Shown: positions 1-5,757 of the stretch, piece by piece
Layout of the letters: each line of letters begins with the position of its first letter
Numbering within the stretch: the stretch's first letter is position 1
DNA from: Delftia sp. PS-11
GTDB taxonomy: Bacteria; Pseudomonadota; Gammaproteobacteria; Burkholderiales; Burkholderiaceae_C
Length of the DNA: 17,050 bases
NCBI RefSeq assembly: GCF_029870285.1
Contig: NZ_JACSYA010000053.1
Location: 1-17,050 of the forward strand
Reading direction: 5' to 3'
Notes under the pieces: generated by a model
What the model saw: only the letters and a program-made list of their open reading frames with translations
Databases searched by the model: none
Told to the model about the DNA's origin: nothing
Translations under genes and position numbers: made by a program

Positions 1-1
1 C

Positions 2-529
2 TACAACCAGCAGCGAGACTACATCCCAGGCTTGGGCCGCTACAGCCAGCGCGATCCGATCGGTCTGAACGGCGGGATCAATGTTTATGCGTATGGCTAT
101 GGCAACCCGTTAGCCTATGCTGACCCCGACGGACGTGTTCCCGCTGTACTGGCGCCGTGCTTAACACCTCAAGGTGGCCCCATATGCATTGGCATGGGCG
201 TAGCAGCTATCAAGGCTTGCAATAGTGCCTGGAATGCTACAAAAGATTGGATGTTTTCTGAAGGTGAAAGAACACCATCACCATTCTTACCAAATGATCC
301 ATATTCACCAGAATCAACCGATGGACGACGTAGCAATTTACGAGATGAACTAGGAACAGGAAATTTAGACCCAGACTCACCCATTCCGGATCAAGGTCCT
401 GGAAGTGATCAAGGAGGTCACAGTGCACGCGGTAGAACACCACATGATTCAGGGGAAAGAAATGTCAATCGTCATGAAGAGCATTCACGAAGACCAAAAG
501 GTAACCCAGGAGGAAGGCCTCGCCGATAG
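2..529 (+). CDS. Rhs-family polymorphic toxin, C-terminal end (5' end off window)
   Basis: The reading frame is open from base 2, so the start lies outside the window. Residues read YNQQRDYIPGLGRYSQRDPIG, then GGINVYAYGYGNPLAYADPDG. This is the conserved end of the Rhs/YD-repeat core (RHS repeat-associated core domain), which normally marks the boundary to the variable toxin tip. The tip here is about 130 residues: a short hydrophobic stretch with several cysteines (VPAVLAPCL to KDWMF), then a Pro/Asp/Gly-rich linker, then a basic tail (NRHEEHSRRPKGNPGGRPRR). Rhs proteins are delivered by type VI or other secretion systems and kill competitors through the tip. I do not recognise the activity of this tip. 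Base composition becomes AT-richer after about 230, as expected for an exchanged tip. A probable immunity gene overlaps its 3' end. The Rhs assignment is firm; the toxic function is inferred. Confidence 0.85.
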   Translation, partial: YNQQRDYIPGLGRYSQRDPIGLNGGINVYAYGYGNPLAYADPDGRVPAVLAPCLTPQGGPICIGMGVAAIKACNSAWNATKDWMFSEGERTPSPFLPNDPYSPESTDGRRSNLRDELGTGNLDPDSPIPDQGPGSDQGGHSARGRTPHDSGERNVNRHEEHSRRPKGNPGGRPRR

Positions 530-1010
530 GAAAAAACCCAATTGGTCAATTAATTCATCAAGCGGTAGGATTTTTTTAAAATGCCGCTTGGAAAAAACTT
601 CTGAAATTAAAGATATTTTAGTAACCTCTTTAAATATGAGAGGTGATTTCTGGCAACGTGGAAAAGAAAAATTTAATAAAGAAATAGTGAATGACTTTAG
701 CATAAATTTGCCTCAAGTTTTAATAAGATTAAGTTCAATAAAAGAATTGTCAAAAATGCTGGAAAACTGGATGAATAACAGAACAGAGTTTTCCCAAAGA
801 ATATCTCCAGAAGATTATGGAGATCAGTACCTGGAAATATATATTGGAAAGAACGAAGGATTGATTTATTCAAAAGAAAAACCTGCCTGCGTTATATCTT
901 ATAAATTTGGATCTCAAATAGAAGGAAAATTATTTTTCAACGTTGATCAGTCATGCATCAAATTATGCCTAGAAGAAATAAATTCATTTATAGAAATTTC
1001 TAAAAATTAA
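462..1010 (+). CDS. putative immunity protein for the preceding Rhs tip
   Basis: About 182 residues, AT-rich, unlike the GC-rich backbone. I chose ATG 462 because AGGGGA lies five bases upstream; the frame is open further up to ATG 405 inside the rhs gene, and no good later start exists before residue 50. With this start the gene overlaps the rhs 3' end by 68 bases in another frame, which would couple their translation. The product has no signal peptide or membrane segment. The part after residue 25 looks like a compact soluble protein (WSINSSSGRIFLKC, FWQRGKEKFNKE, DQYLEIYIGKNEG). I do not recognise the family. Its role as immunity protein is inferred only from position directly after an Rhs tip, small size and low GC. 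The first ~25 residues are doubtful because they are read through the rhs tail sequence. Confidence 0.6.
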   Translation: MSIVMKSIHEDQKVTQEEGLADRKKPNWSINSSSGRIFLKCRLEKTSEIKDILVTSLNMRGDFWQRGKEKFNKEIVNDFSINLPQVLIRLSSIKELSKMLENWMNNRTEFSQRISPEDYGDQYLEIYIGKNEGLIYSKEKPACVISYKFGSQIEGKLFFNVDQSCIKLCLEEINSFIEISKN

Positions 1011-1024
1011 TTTCATATTTAAAA

Positions 1025-1441
1025 ATGAAACGTGTTTATGAGCTTGAGGCTTGGTCAGTTCCAGGGAAATTGTTGCACTCAGAGTACGGAAAAGATATCC
1101 TTCAGAAGGAGCTTTGGCAGCTAGGTATTCCCAAGACTGTATTTCTCGGAATGAGTGCAATTCCTGATCCAATTGATTGCAAAAATCTAAAATTGGATAT
1201 TGATTCTGGAGAAACAAGTTATGAGCTTTTTAGAGAATTTTGCAGTGAGCATGCTCTGTCTGATGATTTGAATTCAGAAGAGTCAGCGGCAAAATTTCTA
1301 GAATATATGAAGGGCCGATGTCTGGCTTGGATACATCTTCCAGAAGATGAGGTATCGACGCTGCTACCAATAATTGTAAAGATACTTGCGGAGCGTGGGC
1401 ATATTGTCATTGATCCGGCAAGCGGTGCAGTCATCAGTTAA
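1025..1441 (+). CDS. small acidic hypothetical protein, possible second immunity gene
   Basis: 138 residues, starting 14 bases after the previous stop, so probably co-transcribed with it. No clear Shine-Dalgarno sequence precedes ATG 1025, so translation may be coupled to the upstream gene. The protein is soluble-looking and acidic (DDLNSEESAAKF, HLPEDEVSTL) and starts MKRVYELEAWSVPGKL. Like its neighbour it is AT-richer than the chromosomal genes to the right. I do not recognise a family. Rhs loci often carry strings of immunity genes, including orphans acquired from earlier tips; this is the likely but unproven role. Confidence 0.6.
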   Translation: MKRVYELEAWSVPGKLLHSEYGKDILQKELWQLGIPKTVFLGMSAIPDPIDCKNLKLDIDSGETSYELFREFCSEHALSDDLNSEESAAKFLEYMKGRCLAWIHLPEDEVSTLLPIIVKILAERGHIVIDPASGAVIS

Positions 1442-1509
1442 TAGGAAGCGATACTATTAACCAGCCGCCACTACCAATACGATAATTTAAGCAATATCCA
1501 AAGAGACAA

Positions 1510-1643
1510 ATGGCAGTGGAGCACGACAGACAGATCACCGCCCGCTACCAGTACGCCCCCTTCGGACAGCGTCTCCGTAAAACCATATGGTCAGCACAGA
1601 GTGCGCAAACCACCTGGCTTTTTTAAAGTGATGAACCGACTGA
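1510..1643 (+). pseudogene. Rhs core fragment with premature stop
   Basis: From 1510 the frame reads MAVEHDRQITARYQYAPFGQ, followed by RLRKTIWSAQSAQTTWLF and a TAA stop at 1624-1626. It aligns closely with the second fragment at 2224 (YQYDPFGRRIRKTIGSAQSA, then QTTWFVYSDEG). At the stop codon the other copy has TAC (Tyr), so this is a nonsense change; after it AGTGATGAA (SDE) still matches the other copy. The similarity ends near 1643. In an intact Rhs protein more than 100 further core residues should follow, so the sequence has been truncated and joined to a tip tail. This is a dead displaced copy of the rhs 3' region. Confidence 0.75.
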
Positions 1644-1778
1644 GACCATAGTCATCAAGGACTTGGGGAACCGCATTCACATGATTGGGGGCATCCGAAA
1701 GATGGTGGTCAACCAAGTCATAAAGACCGGGGTGAAGGCAGGCCATCTGTCCCTGGAGATCCTGGAATTCCAAAATAA
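1644..1778 (+). pseudogene. displaced Rhs toxin-tip tail (44 codons, no start)
   Basis: In the frame ending at TAA 1776-1778 the sequence encodes 44 residues, beginning DHSHQGLGEPHSHDWGHPKD and ending RPSVPGDPGIPK. His/Gly/Pro-rich ends of this kind are common at the very C-terminus of Rhs and related polymorphic toxins. A TGA directly upstream (1641-1643) and the frame change relative to the core fragment show it is no longer part of a full gene. Its stop codon touches the ATG of the next small gene, which is the usual tip-immunity arrangement. I read it as the remnant of an exchanged tip; catalytic activity cannot be stated. Confidence 0.6.
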
Positions 1779-2045
1779 ATGACTGAAAATACAATGATCT
1801 TCTTAGCCATAACATTAGACGGAGTAAAAAAAGCCATACAAATGAAGATGAAAAATAAAGATATACATGAGGTATGGTGCGGATCAGATTCAATATCTGA
1901 AAAAGATGATCTATACAAATATGTATCCAGATTTAATTATCCATTGAATGGTGTTGAAAATCTCATAATAAATGAGGCCCTCGAAACCATTGAAGAACAT
2001 CATCCAAACGCAATAATCTGGATTGAGCACATTCAAAAGAAATGA
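1779..2045 (+). CDS. putative orphan immunity protein of the displaced Rhs tip
   Basis: 88 residues, AT-rich, ATG directly after the TAA of the tip tail (TAAATG), with purine-rich GGAG about 20 bases upstream and no closer ribosome binding site, which suggests coupled translation in the original operon. The protein starts MTENTMIFLAITLDGVKKAI and ends NAIIWIEHIQKK; it has no signal peptide or transmembrane segment. I do not recognise a family. Because the matching toxin is broken, this may be retained as an orphan immunity gene that protects against kin carrying the intact toxin; this is an inference from position. Confidence 0.6.
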   Translation: MTENTMIFLAITLDGVKKAIQMKMKNKDIHEVWCGSDSISEKDDLYKYVSRFNYPLNGVENLIINEALETIEEHHPNAIIWIEHIQKK

Positions 2046-2223
2046 TAAATATCATGCAAAGAATTAGCAAATTATGGATGTAGAGCATCCACCTCGTCAT
2101 AATATACATTGCCTCCATATCAAACTGTAGACACCTGGGGGGAGTGGCGATGAGAGAGGAGCGTGGCCCGATACGGACAATAATTAAAGAACAAGGCATT
2201 GACCCAACCCTCTGGCACTGAGC
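2046..2223 (+). other. AT-rich spacer between orphan immunity gene and next Rhs fragment
   Basis: No open frame here resembles a protein, and I see no convincing hairpin terminator after the stop at 2045. Composition changes from AT-rich to GC-rich around 2130, which probably marks the end of the imported immunity segment. Confidence 0.35.
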
Positions 2224-2520
2224 TACCAGTACGACCCCTTCGGACGGCGTATCCGCAAAACCATAGGGTCCGCACAGAGTGCGCAAACCACCTGGTTTGT
2301 CTACAGTGATGAAGGACTGCTGGCCGAAATAGACCCCCAGGGCCAAACCACCAAAGCCTACGGCTGGCAGCCCGGATCGGACTGGGGCACAGAGCCGCTA
2401 TGGCAGGCAGACCATGCCAATGCCAGCGGCCCCACCTACCACTACCTGCACAGCGACCACCTGAGCACCCCGCAGGTGGCCAGTGATGCGGCAGCAACTC
2501 TGGCTACCTGCTGGTCGTGA
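2224..2520 (+). pseudogene. Rhs core fragment (98 codons, no start, truncated at both ends)
   Basis: An uninterrupted frame encodes YQYDPFGRRIRKTIGSAQSA, then TTWFVYSDEGLLAEIDPQGQ, GWQPGSDWGTEPLWQAD and TYHYLHSDHLSTPQVASD, ending TLATCWS and TGA. These are typical Rhs/YD-repeat core motifs just upstream of the conserved core end. No start codon or ribosome binding site precedes it, and it ends abruptly before the DPxG boundary. It overlaps in content with the fragments at 1510 and 4173, so it is a separate duplicated copy rather than one piece of a single interrupted gene. It is most likely untranslated debris from tip replacement and a source for homologous recombination. Confidence 0.8.
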
Positions 2521-2559
2521 ACGCAGATCATCTTCGTTCATGCCGAAAGAAAATGATGC

Positions 2560-3894
2560 TCAGTAGAACGGGTATGGAGTACTCAGCCCATACACATGCA
2601 CCGCGCCCTGCCCTCCGGCAAAACACTGTGCAATTTCGGGGATGACGGGCACTGAAAGAACAGCTACTCCATCTGCGCCCAACGTCTCGAAGCTTGCATT
2701 GCTGGAGCCTCTGCGGTTGGGGTCACCGCCAACGGCTGGTTGCTGCACACGGGCAAGCTGTGTGTGTCCAGCGTACGCGGAGTTCACTGAATCGATGTAG
2801 TTGGCGTAGACACACTGCACACCGTTTTGCACGCCCGCGCTGACTGTTGCGTTCGTGGCGTCCAGCGCGTACTGTCCGTCGCAGTTGAAGACAAAGCCCA
2901 TCGCGTCAACAGCCACGCTGGGGGCGGCGATCTGCATGCCACAAGAGGGAATGATTTGTACATGCAGTGCATCGACTGGCTGAGGCCACGGTTCGTTGTC
3001 GATGTTGCGCCGCAGGCGCACATCGCTGTGATCGAGGCAGATCTCCACGCCGAAATCGACGTACTGCGGAAAGTTTTGAGGTCCGTAGTTCTGCCGGAAG
3101 ATGGCGTACTTGTCTTTGGCCGTGGCCTTGAGGTCTCCGTGACTCAGATCGATGAACGGATAGGCGGTCATCTGTTCAGTCACGACATCCTTGCGGCCAG
3201 TGGTGTCATACAGAATGAAGTCTTCGTTAGAGACGAAATACTTCTCGCAGGTCATACGGTCTGTTCCCAGCGAATGGGTTGGCGTGTCCAGTGCCACATT
3301 GCTTACGATGAGCGCACGATTGCGTACCTCCATGCAAGGATAGCCATGGCAATTCTTGATGAAGTTGACCAGCATATCGAAGATCACGCCATTGAGAGGG
3401 CCATAGGCGGCCAGCCACTGCTCTGAGAGAGCCTTCACCACATCATTGCGCACCGTGGTGTTGTTGGCTGCCGCAATGGATGCCATGTCTTGTACTCGTG
3501 AGGTAATGACAGAGCCACACACCAGTGTCCAGTCAGGGTAATCACTTGCAGGGAATGCCTGCCGCAACTGATCGAGGATGAAGTCGGCCGGGTCTGGGTC
3601 ATCGTGTCCATACAGGTACGGCCCCTGTGTGCCATGGAAGTAGAACTCAGGCGCGACGAACAGGTTGAGCACACTGCCCGGCTCCTCGCCAGACGGCAAT
3701 GCAGCCCTGGCCACTTCGGCAGCGTTCTTGAGTACTGCGATGCGGGCACGGACATCCGCCTGGAAGTCAGCAAGTCCCACATACGTTCCTGCGACCGCGC
3801 CAGGTCCATTAGGGTTACCGATCGCGACCATGTTACCCGGCGTCGTGGGTATGGTGTATCCGATGAAGCGGACTTTGGAATAGCGCTGGCTCAT
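2560..3894 (-). CDS. nitrilase/carbon-nitrogen hydrolase superfamily-like protein
   Basis: 444 residues. The layout fits the nitrilase superfamily, whose members cleave or form C-N bonds (nitriles, amides) with a Glu-Lys-Cys triad. I see FVAPEFYFHG with candidate Glu83, CEKYFVSNEDF with candidate Lys218, and FGVEICLDHSD with candidate Cys286, in the right order and followed by a hydrophobic strand (DALHVQIIPSCGM). RNRALIVSN before the Lys motif also fits the fold. The protein is longer than a typical nitrilase (about 270-360 residues), with insertions between the Glu and Lys motifs and a C-terminal extension. There is no signal peptide, so it is probably cytoplasmic. GGGAT lies a few bases before ATG 3894. 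It is intact although it sits between Rhs remnants, suggesting it arrived as cargo. The substrate is unknown. Confidence 0.6.
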   Translation of the reverse strand: MSQRYSKVRFIGYTIPTTPGNMVAIGNPNGPGAVAGTYVGLADFQADVRARIAVLKNAAEVARAALPSGEEPGSVLNLFVAPEFYFHGTQGPYLYGHDDPDPADFILDQLRQAFPASDYPDWTLVCGSVITSRVQDMASIAAANNTTVRNDVVKALSEQWLAAYGPLNGVIFDMLVNFIKNCHGYPCMEVRNRALIVSNVALDTPTHSLGTDRMTCEKYFVSNEDFILYDTTGRKDVVTEQMTAYPFIDLSHGDLKATAKDKYAIFRQNYGPQNFPQYVDFGVEICLDHSDVRLRRNIDNEPWPQPVDALHVQIIPSCGMQIAAPSVAVDAMGFVFNCDGQYALDATNATVSAGVQNGVQCVYANYIDSVNSAYAGHTQLARVQQPAVGGDPNRRGSSNASFETLGADGVAVLSVPVIPEIAQCFAGGQGAVHVYGLSTPYPFY

Positions 3895-4172
3895 AAGGTA
3901 ATCCCTGTAATTGATTTTTTTCAGGCTCTATGGCATGAAAACTGGAGCAGACTGAAACTATTGCAGCAACCAACGCTGACTGTCCTTTCCCAACCCAGGG
4001 TTGGCGCTACAACGGCGCAGTGTAATACCAGAAAGGCAGGCGGTAAACAGCGATAGCGCCATAGCACTGAGCCATATAAAATCCGCCCAGTCATTCTTTC
4101 ACTCCGGAATTTTCCAGGGTGGAGCTATACACTCCGTAATTAGGTAGCAAGTTCACGAAGAACGATATTGCA
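3895..4172 (-). other. leader region of the nitrilase-like gene
   Basis: No gene is recognised here. It should hold the promoter of the minus-strand gene ending at 2560. A short perfect palindrome, CCAACCC-A-GGGTTGG, lies at 3990-4004. Two similar CACTCCG-AAT motifs occur near 4100 and 4130. No function can be assigned to either. Confidence 0.3.
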
Positions 4173-4232
4173 AAAGCCTGTGACTGGCTGCCCGGCACGG
4201 ACTGGGGCACAGAGCCACTGTGGCAGGCAGAC
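4173..4232 (+). pseudogene. fourth Rhs core fragment (about 20 codons)
   Basis: In one frame this reads DWLPGTDWGTEPLWQAD, matching GWQPGSDWGTEPLWQAD in the fragment at 2224-2520 almost residue for residue; the DNA AAAGCCT just upstream also matches. The similarity stops at 4232, after which nothing Rhs-like is seen. It marks the right edge of the Rhs-derived region. Confidence 0.7.
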
Positions 4233-4595
4233 CGCCGCGTCAGCGACCAGATGCGCATGCCGGCGATGCGTCACCATGGGGCAGCGGCACGGCACCGCAT
4301 TTGTCTCGAAGTTCAGCAGCTGCGGCGCAAGTGGCAGCATTCCTCTATACTGTGCTTACGCGCTGCTCTTGTTGTTCGCCTCTGCAGTGCTTGTCTGACG
4401 CCCTGGCCTCCTTCGCGCAGCCAGTAGCCGCCCTTCCTGATGAAGCATTGCGGCTGTCACACCCACAACGGCGGACCTCCCGCACGGCCACACCTCCTTG
4501 CCCGGGCCTGCATCGATCCTGCTCTTGCCCGCAGGCATCCGTTCCTCTCTTTTTACGATGGCTGTGCACCCTGGGTGCAGGGCTGTCCCTGACCT
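4233..4595 (+). other. 363-base stretch without recognised gene
   Basis: Long frames on both strands here have no recognisable protein features and look like GC-rich chance frames. A TATACT hexamer near 4345 could be a -10 element for the downstream genes, but no good -35 accompanies it. A perfect palindrome TGCACC-CTG-GGTGCA lies at 4565-4579, 16 bases before the next start codon. Confidence 0.3.
4565..4579. repeat. 15-base perfect palindrome upstream of small gene
   Basis: TGCACC-CTG-GGTGCA. Its half-sites equal those of the NtrC consensus (TGCACC-N5-GGTGCA), but the spacer is three bases rather than five, so NtrC binding is not expected. It could be a different operator or a leader hairpin. 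Confidence 0.35.
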
Positions 4596-4811
4596 ATGCT
4601 GCAATCTCATGCAGAGCAGGTGGGCTGCTACGTAGTCACCCCGCTCATCCAGGCCGTTGGCCTGCGCCGTTTCGCTGCCGCCGTATCCATCCGCCGAGGC
4701 AAGTACGACCGCGTCTTTCGCTTCATTCCCCAGTTCGCTGATGCGAGCCTTGCCACCAGCTATGCGATGGCGCAGGGACGCAGCCTGCTGTTCAGCAAGC
4801 AGCTGAATTGA
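4596..4811 (+). CDS. small conserved-type hypothetical protein upstream of infA
   Basis: 71 residues: CYVVTPLIQAVGLRRFAAAV, then SIRRGKYDRVFRFIPQF and ATSYAMAQGRSLL. The order (a Tyr-x-x-Thr-Pro start, an RFAAAVSIRRG strand pair, DRVFRF, then a helix ending in an AxxQGR motif) resembles small beta-strand/helix proteins of beta-proteobacteria in the DUF6566-like group, recalled from memory. No enzyme motif is visible. There is only a weak purine stretch before ATG 4596; GTG 4620 is an alternative start. It lies 45 bases upstream of infA on the same strand, so the two may be transcribed together. That it is a real gene is supported by these residue patterns rather than by its length. Confidence 0.6.
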   Translation: MLQSHAEQVGCYVVTPLIQAVGLRRFAAAVSIRRGKYDRVFRFIPQFADASLATSYAMAQGRSLLFSKQLN

Positions 4812-4856
4812 GGCTGCCTGTGAATTTTTTCTCACCACACACCAACAGGAGGCCCC

Positions 4857-5123
4857 TTGGCTAAAGAAGAACTGATCGAAATGCAAGGCAAGGTTGACGA
4901 AGTACTGCCTGACTCGCGTTTTCGGGTGACGCTGGACAACGGACACCAGCTGATTGCCTACTCCGGCGGAAAAATGCGCAAGCATCGCATCCGCGTACTG
5001 GCCGGCGACAAGGTGACGCTGGAGATGTCTCCCTATGACTTTGACAAAGGGCGCGTGACTTTCCGGCACATCGAGACGCGCACCAGCAGCTCGGGCGTGC
5101 GCCGGCCTCAGCCCCGCCGCTAG
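4857..5123 (+). CDS. infA: translation initiation factor IF-1
   Basis: 88 residues forming one S1-type OB fold: [53 protein letters not shown] and [14 protein letters not shown] are textbook IF-1 motifs. IF-1 binds the A site of the 30S subunit and works with IF-2 and IF-3 in initiation. The start is TTG 4857, supported by AGGAGG four bases upstream and because the family begins with MAKE(E/D). It is longer than the usual 72 residues through a basic tail after HIETR ([13 protein letters not shown]). It does not sit in a ribosomal protein operon here, and many beta-proteobacteria carry more than one infA, so this could be a second copy; the window cannot show that. Confidence 0.95.
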   Translation: MAKEELIEMQGKVDEVLPDSRFRVTLDNGHQLIAYSGGKMRKHRIRVLAGDKVTLEMSPYDFDKGRVTFRHIETRTSSSGVRRPQPRR

Positions 5124-5324
5124 CCCACCCTCAGATGCCCCGCCTTGCGCCAGGCAGGGCATCAGCCATGGACAGGTAGTGCATTCCTGTGACAGTCCGA
5201 TGCAATCGGTCAGCGCCCTGGACGCTGCAGGCGGGAGATGCTGCAGGGGCGCAGCGATGGCACGCCAGCACGCTCCGATGAGCATATCGGCATGAAGCTG
5301 GCGTAAATTTTTGAGTTCTTCCAT
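5124..5324 (-). CDS. possible small cysteine-containing protein (uncertain)
   Basis: From ATG 5324 on the minus strand the frame reads MEELKNLRQLHADMLIGACW, then later DCIGLSQECTTCPWLMPCLA. The four cysteines (C..ECTTC....C) and balanced codon use suggest a real small protein of about 67 residues, perhaps metal-binding. Against this, the frame continues without a stop through the antisense of infA to 4356, so either the true stop has been lost or frameshifted, or this is a chance frame; a one-base shift would end it at a TAG near 5120. The start codon lies inside a palindrome shared with the chemoreceptor promoter region. I give only the part outside infA. Confidence 0.3.
5134..5160 (+). terminator. 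hairpin after infA
   Basis: ATGCCCcGCCT, a six-base loop TGCGCC, then AGGCaGGGCAT. This gives eleven paired positions with one mismatch, starting about ten bases after the infA stop. No T-run follows, so termination strength is uncertain. Confidence 0.5.
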
Positions 5325-5341
5325 TTGTCCTGGACAAAAAT
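5324..5341. promoter_or_regulatory. palindromic operator candidate 1
   Basis: TTTGTCC-T-GGACAAA (5324-5338), followed by AAT, so that the right half-site is GGACAAAAAT. It overlaps the start codon of the minus-strand frame at 5324. The same architecture recurs at 5541-5563. Symmetric sites of this size usually bind a dimeric repressor or activator; I cannot name the regulator. Confidence 0.6.
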
Positions 5342-5540
5342 CACTTCCCCAAGACGATCAAACCGCGTCAGCAACTGCCGCCAGCAGCCCGGCAACAGGC
5401 CATGGTTCAGGTCTGTTTACTGGTTTTGCGCATGTCAGGATGGAGTGTCTGCCGCCAGAGGCAGCGAAGCCAGAAAGCTGCCGCCCTGCTTTTGAGGCAG
5501 GCAGAGCGCAAGGCCAAGACCAGTAATTTTTAAGGCTTTT
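5342..5540. other. spacer between the two operator candidates
   Basis: No protein-coding frame here is convincing. ACTGGTTTTG near 5421 and CAAGACCAGT near 5516 form an imperfect long-range inverted pair. Confidence 0.3.
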
Positions 5541-5572
5541 TATTTTTGTCTAGGACAAAAATATTTTTGTCC
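5541..5572. promoter_or_regulatory. overlapping palindromes upstream of chemoreceptor gene
   Basis: TATTTTTGTC-TAG-GACAAAAATA (5541-5563) has two perfect ten-base arms. GGACAAAAATATTTTTGTCC (5553-5572) is a perfect 20-base palindrome sharing the middle half-site. The half-site TATTTTTGTC therefore recurs every 21 bases (5541 and 5562), two helical turns. The centre (TTTGTC-T-A-GGACAAA) matches operator candidate 1 with one change. This is likely a regulator array controlling the chemoreceptor gene. Confidence 0.65.
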
Positions 5573-5757
5573 CATAAAGTACATCTAAAAACAAAATAGG
5601 CGCGTGTGGGCTGGCATCTTGCCGTTGTCGGGTGCGTGTGCCTTGTTTGTCCTGGCCCGGAAGAGACTGCGCCAGAAGCTGGCAGAGCGGCATACCGCAG
5701 CTGCGGCCACGCTGCCGGGCAGTCTTTCTGGTAATGCAGCTTGCAAAGATGATCCAC

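Noticed and set aside
2827..3426. 199-codon plus-strand frame inside the nitrilase-like gene
   Set aside because: It is antisense to the Lys and Cys motifs of the minus-strand protein and resembles no family.
4356..5324. 322-residue minus-strand open frame across infA and its upstream region
   Set aside because: Most of it is antisense to infA and the small gene at 4596 and carries no recognisable protein features; only the first 67 codons look possible and are listed separately with low confidence.
5575..5606. Possible sigma-28 flagellar promoter (TAAAGT...) upstream of the chemoreceptor gene
   Set aside because: No GCCGATAA-like -10 element occurs at the right spacing.
5605..5622. TGGGCTGGCATCTTGC as a sigma-54 promoter upstream of the chemoreceptor gene
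   Set aside because: The GG-GC spacing is eleven bases instead of ten.
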